Positions 16,038 through 23,773 of a DNA stretch of 64,000 nt are shown one piece after another. Position 1 is the stretch's first letter, and each line of letters opens with the position of its first letter. The stretch spans positions 3,254,001-3,318,000 of the forward strand of contig NZ_CP017075.1 of assembly GCF_001742225.1 (NCBI RefSeq), written 5' to 3'. The notes below the pieces were generated by a model. That model worked only from the letters and a program-made list of their open reading frames with translations, searched no databases and was not told where the DNA came from. The translations under genes and the position numbers were made by a program. Source of the DNA: Novosphingobium resinovorum (GTDB lineage: Bacteria; Pseudomonadota; Alphaproteobacteria; Sphingomonadales; Sphingomonadaceae).

Positions 16038-17054
16038 ATGGCAGAAGGCCAGAAACCCACGATCAACGACGTTGCGCGCATTTCCGGCGTGTCCAAGAAG
16101 ACGGTGAGCCGTGTCATCAACAAGTCGCCGCTGCTGGGCGAGGCGACGCGAAAGAAGGTGGAGGCGGTGATCGCCGAACTGGGTTTCGTTCCGAACCTTC
16201 AGGCCCGAGCGCTGGCGATGGGGCGCAATTTCCTGATCGGCCTGATTCACGACAACCCCAACGCGCAGATGGTGCTGGGGGTGCAGGAGGGCATCCTCGA
16301 CACCATTCGCGACACCGAGTTCGCGCTCGTCGTCCATCCGGTGAACCGCCATTCGCCGACGCTGGCCGACGATATCCGCCGCTTCATCGAGCAGCAGCGC
16401 CTCTACGGCGTCATGCTGCTGCCGCCGCTGTCGGAGCGCGACGACCTCGCCGAACTGTGCCGCGATCTCGGCTGCACGCTGGTGCGCATGGGCTCGGCGC
16501 GGCTCGACGACGACGAACATCTCGTCGCCTCGAACGACCGGCAGGCGGTGAGCGAGGCAGTCGCGTGGCTCGTGGAACTGGGCCACACGCGAATCGGCTT
16601 CGTTGCAGGGCCGGAGGGCTTCCGCTCCGCCAATGAGCGTGAACAAGGCTTCCTCGACGGCCTCGCGGCAGCGGGCCTGACGCTCGACCCGGCGATCGCG
16701 GCGCGCGGCACCTATCGCTTCGAATCGGGCAAGGCGGCGGGCGAGAAGCTGCTGTCGGCCGCCGAACCGCCCACCGCCGTGTTCTCCAGCAATGACGAGA
16801 TGGCAGCGGGCATCCTCCACGCCGCGCGCGAGCGGGGGCTGAACGTGCCCGAAGACATGTCGATCATCGGCTTCGACGATACCGCCACTGCCGCGCACAT
16901 CTGGCCGCCGCTGACGACGGTGCGCTGGCCGATCCGCACGATGGCGAGCACGGCGGCGGCGAAGCTGATTCGCCCGGCCTCGGCGGCGTCGGAGCCTTCG
17001 TTCTTCCTATCGGATCTGATCCGGCGGGCTTCGGCGGTGCCCCATCGGTCATAG
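16038..17054 (+). CDS. LacI-family regulator, probable uronate/pectin repressor
   Basis: The product (338 aa) has an N-terminal LacI HTH (PTINDVARISGVSKKTVSRVIN), a hinge helix (LQARALAM) and a periplasmic-binding-protein-like effector domain (NFLIGLIHDNPNAQMVLGVQ to MSIIGFDDTATAAHIWPPLTT). Recognition-helix residues KKTVSRV differ from the IRTVSRV of the second LacI at 35006. An ACCGGT operator precedes it, and five more lie in front of kduI, the PL1 gene, the FAH-exuT operon and two receptors, so it is the likely repressor of the pectin/uronate regulon. The inducer is unknown; a keto-deoxy-uronate is plausible. It ends just before a nested repeat. Confidence 0.9.
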   Translation: MAEGQKPTINDVARISGVSKKTVSRVINKSPLLGEATRKKVEAVIAELGFVPNLQARALAMGRNFLIGLIHDNPNAQMVLGVQEGILDTIRDTEFALVVHPVNRHSPTLADDIRRFIEQQRLYGVMLLPPLSERDDLAELCRDLGCTLVRMGSARLDDDEHLVASNDRQAVSEAVAWLVELGHTRIGFVAGPEGFRSANEREQGFLDGLAAAGLTLDPAIAARGTYRFESGKAAGEKLLSAAEPPTAVFSSNDEMAAGILHAARERGLNVPEDMSIIGFDDTATAAHIWPPLTTVRWPIRTMASTAAAKLIRPASAASEPSFFLSDLIRRASAVPHRS

Positions 17055-17061
17055 GCCGATC

Positions 17062-17257
17062 GTCATCCCAGCGAAGGCTGGGACCGCTGGCCTTGAATGC
17101 CCACCTTCGCAGCGCATGCCTGCTGGGGCTTCGACAAGCACAGCCTGAGCAGATTGAGAGCAGGTCTTTAAATCCCGCTCAGGCTGAGCTTGTCGAAGCC
17201 TCAGCAGCAAACGCGCGCCTAAAGACAGCCAGCGGTCCCAGCCTTCGCTGGGATGAC
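17062..17257. repeat. family C repeat with a family D repeat inside
   Basis: Outer arms GTCATCCCAGCGAAGGCTGG.. (17062 on) and the mirror ending at 17257 enclose a second inverted repeat (17125-17202) with GCTTCGACAAG and CTTGTCGAAGC arms. A minimal palindromic family C copy lies at 57118, and family D copies at 36053 and 53490. The nest fills the gap between the LacI gene and the kduI operator. Confidence 0.75.
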
Positions 17258-17285
17258 GAGTTTTGAAGCGTCTTTTAAACCTCGT

Positions 17286-17299
17286 TGACACCGGTTACC
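17286..17299. promoter_or_regulatory. ACCGGT operator, site 4 (kduI-kduD-kdgK)
   Basis: TGACACCGGTTACC lies 46 bases upstream of the kduI GTG start, where it could overlap the promoter. It is identical to the site at 23592-23605 in front of the pectate lyase gene. Confidence 0.75.
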
Positions 17300-17345
17300 T
17301 AAAGCGGATACGAAAGTCGCCAAGACCTGAACGGGAGAGTTCACA

Positions 17346-18182
17346 GTGTTCTGCAAGACGTACCACGCCACCCATCCGGACATGATGGAGTGTGTCTCCA
17401 ACGAAGAACTGCGCGACCGTTACCTGGTCACCGGCATGTTCAAGGCCGGCGAGGTCAACCTCAACTACTCGCACAACGAGCGCTTCATCATCGGCGGCGC
17501 GGTTCCGGGCGCTGAGCCGCTTGCCCTGCCGCTGCAGACCGTCCCCAAGAGCGCGGAGGGCAAGTCCTTCTTCGAGCGCCGCGAGGCCGGCATCACCAAC
17601 ATCGGCGGACCGGGCGCGATCACCGTCGACGGCCAGCGCTTCGAGATGAAGAACAAGGAATGCCTCTACGTCCCCATGGGCACGAACGAGGTGATTTTCG
17701 AGGGTGAGGGCGCGCGCTTCTACATCGCCTCGGTTCCCGCTCACAAGGCGCTGCCGATCAAGCATATCACGCTCGATCAGGCCAACCCGCTGGCGCGCGG
17801 CGACCTCGCCAACTCGAACCAGCGCACGATCTACCAGCTCGTGATCCCCGGCGTGTGCGAGAGCGCGCAGCTGCTGCTCGGCCTGACCGTGCTGGAAGAA
17901 GGCTCGGTGTGGAACACGATGCCGCCGCACCTCCACGACCGCCGCTCGGAAATCTACCTGTACTTCGAGCTGCCCGAAGAGAACGACCGCATCTTCCACT
18001 ACATGGGCGAGCCGGACCAGATGCGTCACATCGTCATCGCCAACGAAGAGGCCGTCATCAGCCCGCCGTGGTCGATCCACATGGGTTCGGGCACCAAGAA
18101 GTATGCGTTCATCTGGGCGATGGGCGGCGAGAACCTCGACTACACCGACATGAACGTGCTGGACATCTGCCAGCTCCAGTAG
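17346..18182 (+). CDS. kduI: 5-dehydro-4-deoxy-D-glucuronate isomerase
   Basis: The product (278 aa, the E. coli length) is a cupin-fold zinc enzyme that converts 4-deoxy-5-keto-uronate, released from unsaturated oligogalacturonates, to 2,5-diketo-3-deoxygluconate. Metal ligands can be placed at His195 and His197 ([11 protein letters not shown]), Glu202 and His245 (SIHMGSG). [17 protein letters not shown] and [19 protein letters not shown] are family blocks. The start is GTG at 17346 with GGGAGAG 6-7 bases before it. It is first in an operon with kduD and kdgK, under an ACCGGT operator. Confidence 0.96.
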   Translation: MFCKTYHATHPDMMECVSNEELRDRYLVTGMFKAGEVNLNYSHNERFIIGGAVPGAEPLALPLQTVPKSAEGKSFFERREAGITNIGGPGAITVDGQRFEMKNKECLYVPMGTNEVIFEGEGARFYIASVPAHKALPIKHITLDQANPLARGDLANSNQRTIYQLVIPGVCESAQLLLGLTVLEEGSVWNTMPPHLHDRRSEIYLYFELPEENDRIFHYMGEPDQMRHIVIANEEAVISPPWSIHMGSGTKKYAFIWAMGGENLDYTDMNVLDICQLQ

Positions 18183-18273
18183 GAGCTGGCCCCGCACCGA
18201 AGGCAACGACGAATAATCAGGGGCGCCGCACGCTGGTATCGCGTGACGGCGTCCGCAGTGGCGAGATGGTATC

Positions 18274-19032
18274 ATGGCAATTTCCTTCGACCTGACGGGC
18301 AAGACCGCGCTCGTCACCGGCGCCAACACCGGCATCGGCCAGGCCATCGCCGTCGCGCTGGCAGAGGCGGGCGCCGACGTCGCCGTGGCAGGCCGCTCGG
18401 AGCCGACCGAAACGCTGGCGCTGATCGCCGCGACGGGCCGCAAGGCGGTGAACATCAAGGCCGACCTGTCGAGCATCGAGCCGGTCCAGCGCGTGATCGA
18501 CGAAGCGGTGGCGGGTCTCGGCAAGGTCGACATCCTCGTCAACAACGCCGGCATCATCCGCCGCGACGACCTGCTGCAGTTCTCCGAGGAGGACTGGGAC
18601 GCGGTGATCGACACCAACCTCAAGACCCTGTTCTTCCTCAGCCAGGCGGCCGCGAAGGGCATGGTCGAGCGGGGAACCGGCGGCAAGATCGTCAACATCG
18701 CCTCGCTGTTGACCTTCCAGGGCGGCATCCGCGTGCCGAGCTATGCGGCGGCGAAGTCGGGCGTTTCCGGCGTCACCAAGGCGATGGCCAATGAGCTTGC
18801 GCCCAAGGGTGTGCAGGTCAACGCGATCGCGCCGGGCTACATCACCACGAACAACACCGCTGCGCTTTCCGCCGACGAGACGCGCAACCGCCAGATCCTC
18901 GAGCGCATCCCGACCGGCCGCTGGGGCCGTCCCGAGGACATTGCGGGCGCCGCCGTGTTCCTCGCCTCGCAGGCATCAGACTACGTGACGGGGCAGGTCC
19001 TCGCCGTCGACGGCGGCTGGCTGGCGCGCTGA
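18274..19032 (+). CDS. kduD: 2-dehydro-3-deoxy-D-gluconate 5-dehydrogenase
   Basis: The product (252 aa) is a classical SDR that reduces 2,5-diketo-3-deoxygluconate to 2-keto-3-deoxygluconate with NAD(P)H. The sequence shows the cofactor loop TGANTGIGQAIA (15-26), NNAG (90-93), and catalytic Ser144, Tyr157 and Lys161, ending TGQVLAVDGGW. FDLTGKTALVTGANTGIG and NNAGIIRRDDLLQFSEEDWD are close to known KduD. It follows kduI after 91 bases, and its stop shares one base with the kdgK start. Confidence 0.95.
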   Translation: MAISFDLTGKTALVTGANTGIGQAIAVALAEAGADVAVAGRSEPTETLALIAATGRKAVNIKADLSSIEPVQRVIDEAVAGLGKVDILVNNAGIIRRDDLLQFSEEDWDAVIDTNLKTLFFLSQAAAKGMVERGTGGKIVNIASLLTFQGGIRVPSYAAAKSGVSGVTKAMANELAPKGVQVNAIAPGYITTNNTAALSADETRNRQILERIPTGRWGRPEDIAGAAVFLASQASDYVTGQVLAVDGGWLAR

Positions 19033-20054
19033 TGACCAATAGCGCTTCTGGCCACGTCGTCACTTTCGGCGAAGTCCTGCTTCGCTTCGCGACGCCGGGT
19101 GCGCGGCTGACGGTGCAGTGCGATGCGCTGGACATGGTCGTCGGCGGGGCCGAGGCGAACGTCGCGGCGGGGCTCGCCTCGCTGGGCCATGACGTGAAGA
19201 TGCTGACGCGCCTGCCGTCCAGTCCGCTGGGCGACAAGGCGCGCGCGGCCCTGAATGCCGCCGGGATCGATACCGCCCACGTCGGGCGCGATACCGGCCG
19301 CATGGGCCTCTACTTCCTCGAAAGCGGAGCAGGCCTGAGGCCCTCGTCGATCACCTACGATCGCGCGGGTTCCGTGTTCGCAACCTCCAGGGCGGACCAG
19401 TTCGACTTCGCCTCCGCGCTCGAGGGCGCCCGACTGCTCCACCTGTCGGGCATCACGCCGGCGCTCGGCCCCGGAGGCGTCGCGCTTGCGCAAGCCGCCG
19501 TCGCCGCGGCCAACAGCGCCGGCGTGCCTGTCTGTTTCGACGGCAATTACCGCGCACTGCTGTGGGATGCTTGGGACAGCGATCCGCGCGCCATCCTGAC
19601 CGACCTGATGCAGTCGGCGACGGTCATGATCGGCAACCACCGGGATATCTCGCTGCTGCTGGGCAAGGCGTTCTCCGGCGATGGCTCCGACCGTCGGCGC
19701 GAGGCCGCGCTGGCCGCCTTCGAGGCATTCCCGAAACTGCAGCTGATCGCCTCGACCGCACGTCACGTGGTCAATTCCGGCCACCACCGCATCGCCGCAC
19801 GCCTCGATGCGCGAGACGCGGCGCACCAGACGAGCGAGGTCGATGTCACCGGCATCGTCGACCGCATCGGCACCGGCGACGCCTTTGCGGCGGGCGTGTT
19901 GCACAAGTGGCTGCAGGGCGCGGATCTCGTCGCAACCGCGCAGGCGGGGCTGGCCTATACCGTGCTCAAGCACACCGTGCCGGGCGACATGTGCCTCGTC
20001 GGCCCGGAGGAGCTGGAAGCCTTCTCGGCTTCGGGCGGGGACGTCAGGCGCTAA
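19032..20054 (+). CDS. kdgK: 2-keto-3-deoxygluconate kinase
   Basis: The product (340 aa) is a PfkB-family sugar kinase that phosphorylates KDG to KDPG, feeding the Entner-Doudoroff aldolase. MVVGGAEANVAAGLASLGH is the substrate-binding start, FDGNYRALLW the conserved middle, and DRIGTGDAFAAG (278-289) the ATP-binding and catalytic block with Asp283. The start ATG overlaps the last base of kduD (TGATG), so the genes are co-translated. The KDPG aldolase is not in the window. A repeat follows. Confidence 0.92.
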   Translation: MTNSASGHVVTFGEVLLRFATPGARLTVQCDALDMVVGGAEANVAAGLASLGHDVKMLTRLPSSPLGDKARAALNAAGIDTAHVGRDTGRMGLYFLESGAGLRPSSITYDRAGSVFATSRADQFDFASALEGARLLHLSGITPALGPGGVALAQAAVAAANSAGVPVCFDGNYRALLWDAWDSDPRAILTDLMQSATVMIGNHRDISLLLGKAFSGDGSDRRREAALAAFEAFPKLQLIASTARHVVNSGHHRIAARLDARDAAHQTSEVDVTGIVDRIGTGDAFAAGVLHKWLQGADLVATAQAGLAYTVLKHTVPGDMCLVGPEELEAFSASGGDVRR

Positions 20055-20062
20055 GAAAAGAA

Positions 20063-20140
20063 GGCCCACCCCCAGCCCCTCCCGCAAGCGGGAGGGGAGC
20101 GAGACTTGGCAGCTTGCTGCCTAGTCGCAGCGGGGTGGGT
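20063..20140. repeat. family E repeat (CTCCCGCAAGCGGGAG type), copy 1
   Basis: GGCCCACCCCCAGCCCC opens the element and GCGGGGTGGGT closes it. Inside is a 10-bp stem CCCCTCCCGC / GCGGGAGGGG that could fold in RNA after kdgK. Related copies are at 40598 and 55877. Confidence 0.75.
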
Positions 20141-20172
20141 GAGCGGCACGCACTTCAGCTTGGGAGAGCAAC

Positions 20173-21720
20173 ATGACCGACCTTTCGCGTCGAACCCTCG
20201 TGAAATCGGCGGCAGTGCTCGCCGCCACGGCGCCGCTCCCCTCTCTCGCCCGCAGCGCGAAGACGCCCCGAATCGGTCGCTACATCGCCGTCCCGGAAAG
20301 CGGCGTCCATGCCTTCAAGGGCATCCGCTACGGCCGCGCCGAGCGCTTTGCCCGTCCGGTCGCCGAGCCGCTCGAAGGCCCTGCGATCACCGCCGCGAAG
20401 TTCGGCCCCATCTGCCCGCAACGCGCCATGGCGGGCGAGCCGCAGTCCGAGGACTGCCTGTTCCTCAACGTCTGGACGCCCGAGGCGGACCCACGCGCGA
20501 AGCGGGCGGTCATGGTCTATTTCCACGGCGGCGCCTACACCACTGGCTCGGTCACCGATCCGCTGACCCACGGTGCGAAGCTGGCCGCCGACGGCGATGT
20601 CGTGGTCGTCACCGTCAACCACCGGCTCAACGCGCTGGGCTATGCCTGGCTCAAGCCCTTCGGTGCGCGTTATGCCGATAGCGGCAATCTCGGCCAGCTC
20701 GATCTGATCCTTGCACTGCAATGGGTGCGCGAGCACATCGCAAAGATCGGCGGCGATCCGGCGCGGGTCATGGTCTTCGGGCAGTCGGGCGGCGGCGCCA
20801 AGATCGCGACGCTCATGGCGATGCCCGCCGCGAAGGGCCTGTTCCACGCCGCCGCGACGATGAGCGGGCAGCAGGTGCAGGCCAGCGGCCCGGCCCATGC
20901 CTGGGCGCGCACGCAGGCGTTTATGGCGGCGCTGAAGCTCGCCCCTGGCGACGTCGAGGGCCTGCGAACGATGCAGATCGAACGGCTGGTCGAGGGTCTT
21001 GCCGCCACTGATCCCATCATGGGCGGCGGGGTCTACTTTGGCCCGGTGCTCGACATGACCAACCTGCCGCGGCATCCGTTCTGGCCCGATGCCGCGCCGC
21101 AGTCGCTGGGCGTGCCGATGATCCTTGGCAACGTGCGCGAGGAGACGCGCGCCTTCCTCGATCCGCGGGGACCCAAGCTGCAGGGGCTCTCGTGGGAGAA
21201 CCTTGCCGCGCGCATGGTGCCCGAGATCAAGATCGACCTCGACCCCGTCTGGGTCGTCGAGCAGTACCGCGCCCATGAACCCGGCTGGACGCCCGAGCAA
21301 GTCTATTACGCAGCCACCACGGCGGGCCGGTCATGGCCGGGGCAAGTGATCGAGGCCGATGCGCGGGCGGCGGCCGGGGCGGGATCGACGTGGGTGTACC
21401 AGCTCGACCGTCCCTCACCGACCGACCCCTTGCGCGGTGCGGCGCATACGGACGACATTCCCTATGTCTTCGGCACGCTGGACGCGCCGGGCAGCTATTC
21501 GGGCACCGACGACGCGGCTCGCAGGCTGAGCGGGGCGATGATGCGCGCCTTTACCGGTCTGGCCAAGACCGGGCGACCGGAACTGGCGCAGTGGTCGCCG
21601 TACCGCCTGCCCGCGCGCGAGACGATGGTGTTCGGCGATACCGTGCGCGTGGAGAACGATCCGCGCCGCTGGCAGCGCGAATTGTGGGCGAGGGCGCCCT
21701 ACGTCCAGCCGGGGGTGTGA
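20173..21720 (+). CDS. exported type B carboxylesterase
   Basis: The 515-aa protein begins with a twin-arginine-like signal (LSRRTLVKSAAVLAATAPLPSL) and is exported. It is an alpha/beta-hydrolase of the carboxylesterase/cholinesterase family: EDCLFLNVWTP and VYFHGGAY (oxyanion loop, 115-122), nucleophile elbow GQSGGG (Ser205; the usual form is GESAG), an acidic residue near Glu323/324 and GAAHTDDIPYVF with His425. In this locus it may remove methyl, acetyl or feruloyl esters from pectin, but substrate is not readable. It is downstream of kdgK after a repeat and could be read from the same promoter; it converges with the cupin gene. Confidence 0.88.
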   Translation: MTDLSRRTLVKSAAVLAATAPLPSLARSAKTPRIGRYIAVPESGVHAFKGIRYGRAERFARPVAEPLEGPAITAAKFGPICPQRAMAGEPQSEDCLFLNVWTPEADPRAKRAVMVYFHGGAYTTGSVTDPLTHGAKLAADGDVVVVTVNHRLNALGYAWLKPFGARYADSGNLGQLDLILALQWVREHIAKIGGDPARVMVFGQSGGGAKIATLMAMPAAKGLFHAAATMSGQQVQASGPAHAWARTQAFMAALKLAPGDVEGLRTMQIERLVEGLAATDPIMGGGVYFGPVLDMTNLPRHPFWPDAAPQSLGVPMILGNVREETRAFLDPRGPKLQGLSWENLAARMVPEIKIDLDPVWVVEQYRAHEPGWTPEQVYYAATTAGRSWPGQVIEADARAAAGAGSTWVYQLDRPSPTDPLRGAAHTDDIPYVFGTLDAPGSYSGTDDAARRLSGAMMRAFTGLAKTGRPELAQWSPYRLPARETMVFGDTVRVENDPRRWQRELWARAPYVQPGV

Positions 21721-21780
21721 AGCAAATTCCTCCCCGAGCTTGTGTCGGGGAGGAATTTGCAGAATTCGTCGTGCCGAAAC

Positions 21781-22176
21781 CTACTTGGCGGCGGGCGGGT
21801 TGGGATAGGCGATTACCAGCGAAAGCGGTTCCTCGCCCCGCTGCCAGATGCCGACCACGGCGCCGTCGTAGAGATAGGCGGTCATTCCCGGCGTGAGCTG
21901 CGCGCGCTTGCCGTCGGAGACGACTTCGCCCTCGCCCGAGAGCACGTAGTAAACCTCATCGTGCGCAATGGGATGCTCGCCGATCGCCGCGCCCTTGTGG
22001 AGGACGCGGCGGCGGAATTCCATCGTGCGCGGCGCGGGCGCTGCGTCGGAAATGCGGTAGGCGGTGCTCATGCCGATGGCGCCGTGCGGAGGAGCTTCCT
22101 CGCGCACGGTGTCGCGCTCGTCGATGACGGCCATCGCCGGAGCCGCCGCCAGCAGCAGGAGCGCCGCCCCGATCAC
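21781..22176 (-). CDS. small exported cupin protein
   Basis: The 131-aa product has a short signal (IGAALLLLAAAPAMA) and a single cupin domain: GEHPIAHDEVYYVLSGEGEVVSDG is the first metal-binding motif and GMTAYLYDGAVVGIWQRG the second. Its ATG overlaps the stop of the pectate lyase gene (ATGA), so it is made with the lyase and probably works in the periplasm or outside the cell. Function is unknown; a pectin-fragment isomerase, a binding protein or an accessory factor are possible. Confidence 0.8.
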   Translation of the reverse strand: MIGAALLLLAAAPAMAVIDERDTVREEAPPHGAIGMSTAYRISDAAPAPRTMEFRRRVLHKGAAIGEHPIAHDEVYYVLSGEGEVVSDGKRAQLTPGMTAYLYDGAVVGIWQRGEEPLSLVIAYPNPPAAK

Positions 22177-23519
22177 TTCGCGTTCTCGCGCATGGCTTCG
22201 TCGCGGGCGGAGAGTTTCTCCTGCGCGCCGCCCTTCTGGCCCGGATAGACGCCGGATTTCGGCTCCATGGTCTTGAGGTTCCAGTCCTTGTCCACGAAGG
22301 GCGCGGCGGTCGGGCTGGGGTGCGGGTAGCCGCCGACGACCTTCTCGTCGTCGATGATCTCGCCGCGTCCCTCGGCGACGAAGAACAGCACGCGGATATC
22401 ATCGGGCGCACGGTCCCACGGACGCGCGCCGACCGAGGCGAGCAGGCTGGTTTCCAGGTCCTTGGCAGGCATGACGTCGAGGCCGCCCAGGCTGGCCATC
22501 GGCGAATCCTTCTCGATCAGCTTCGCCTTGGTCACGCCGTAGCGGCCGAACATCGGCGCCGGGTTGCCCCAGCGATCGACGTTGATGTTGTCCTTGGAAT
22601 ACCACGCAAGATCGCCGTCGCCGCCCAGCGTCAGGAACGGCAGGCCGGGCGCGGTCGAATTGCCCGCGCGCATGACGTTGCCCACGGCGGTGATCTCGCC
22701 GGTGACGTAGTCGTGGCCGGCCCACTCCAGGTTCATCAGGTTGTAGTGCACCGCGCGGTGGCCGGGGTCGAAGATCATGTTGTTGACCATCAGCACTTGC
22801 GCGCCGCCCTTCACCAGCGGCGAGCGCTCCATGTTGTGCGCGTAGACGTTGCGGTAGAGCGTGATGCCGGTGGCGTTGTCGTGGATCAGCGTGCCCTTGG
22901 AGTGCTCGCCCTTGGGATGGCTGGCGTCGGCGAGGCCTTCGGCCGCGAGGTTCTCGCGGAACAGCACGTCATGGCTGGTGGCAGCGCGCCATTCCTTGAC
23001 GGTCTTGCCGTTGAAACGGGGGCCGGAGGTCGACATGTTCTCGTCGATCGCCCAGAAGAAGCTGCAGTGCTCGACGATCACGTTGTGCGCGGCGACGGTG
23101 GAGAAGGCGTCCGCCTCCCAGCCCGAGAGCTTTGCCTGCCCGTCCACCCCGGTCATCACGCGGATGTGGCTGATCTTGACGTCGTGGCCCTTGAGATCGA
23201 TGCCGCCGCGCACGATCGTGATGCCCGGCGAAGGCGCGGTCTGCCCGGCGATCGTCAGGAAAGGCTCGTCGATGTTCAGGATCGTGCGCTGAAGGTCGAT
23301 GACCCCGCCGACCTCGAAGACGATGATGCGCTTGCCCTTCGCCTCGACCGCGGCCTTCAGCGATCCGGGACCGTCCTTCGCGAGAGTCGTGACGCGGATG
23401 ATGCGGCCGCCTTCGCCGCCGCGGGTGGGCTCTAGCGGGGCTGCGTGCAGCAGCGCCGGGGTGGAAGCAACCATCAGAATCGGAAGGACAATCTGGCTCG
23501 CGAGCCTGCGGATTTTCAC
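22173..23519 (-). CDS. secreted pectate lyase, PL1 family
   Basis: The 448-aa product, counted from GTG 23519, has a signal peptide ending near ALLHA and a right-handed beta-helix. GSLKAAVEAKGKRIIVFEVGG, LTIAGQTAPSPGI (88-100), the VIVEHCSFFWAIDENMS strand and NMERSPLVKGG with its conserved Arg are characteristic of the bacterial PL1 pectate/polygalacturonate lyases. It should cut homogalacturonan by beta-elimination to give the unsaturated ends that KduI pathways use. The GTG is chosen because GGGAG lies 7 bases upstream and a longer reading would cover the operator at 23592. It is translationally coupled to the cupin gene. Confidence 0.9.
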   Translation of the reverse strand: MKIRRLASQIVLPILMVASTPALLHAAPLEPTRGGEGGRIIRVTTLAKDGPGSLKAAVEAKGKRIIVFEVGGVIDLQRTILNIDEPFLTIAGQTAPSPGITIVRGGIDLKGHDVKISHIRVMTGVDGQAKLSGWEADAFSTVAAHNVIVEHCSFFWAIDENMSTSGPRFNGKTVKEWRAATSHDVLFRENLAAEGLADASHPKGEHSKGTLIHDNATGITLYRNVYAHNMERSPLVKGGAQVLMVNNMIFDPGHRAVHYNLMNLEWAGHDYVTGEITAVGNVMRAGNSTAPGLPFLTLGGDGDLAWYSKDNINVDRWGNPAPMFGRYGVTKAKLIEKDSPMASLGGLDVMPAKDLETSLLASVGARPWDRAPDDIRVLFFVAEGRGEIIDDEKVVGGYPHPSPTAAPFVDKDWNLKTMEPKSGVYPGQKGGAQEKLSARDEAMRENAK

Positions 23520-23591
23520 TGTCGATCTCCCATTGGCGGAGCTTGTTGACTCCGAGTATTGACAGGGCGTTCTCCCTGCGTCACATATTGA

Positions 23592-23605
23592 TGACACCGG
23601 TTACC
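23592..23605. promoter_or_regulatory. ACCGGT operator, site 5 (pectate lyase)
   Basis: TGACACCGGTTACC lies 73 bases upstream of the pectate lyase GTG start and is identical to the kduI site at 17286. It shares a divergent control region with site 6. Confidence 0.75.
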
Positions 23606-23724
23606 AAGGATCGCAAGGATGATCTTCGGAACGGGTGGGGCGATTTTGGAGGTCGCCCGAGGTGCTCCGAAAGGGGCGGGAGTAGAGGTGCCGGAACAAT
23701 GCGCGCGTTAGCCGCGCTTCCTTC

Positions 23725-23738
23725 TGACACCGGTATCA
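23725..23738. promoter_or_regulatory. ACCGGT operator, site 6 (second receptor)
   Basis: TGACACCGGTATCA lies 36 bases upstream of the receptor ATG at 23774. It is the exact reverse complement of site 1 in front of the first receptor. Confidence 0.75.
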
Positions 23739-23773
23739 TTTTTGACCCGCAAGGGTCGTGAGGGGATGTTGTC

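Noticed and set aside
22173..23597. A longer N-terminus for the pectate lyase
   Set aside because: It would include the operator at 23592 and a non-hydrophobic stretch before the signal peptide; GTG 23519 has a good SD.
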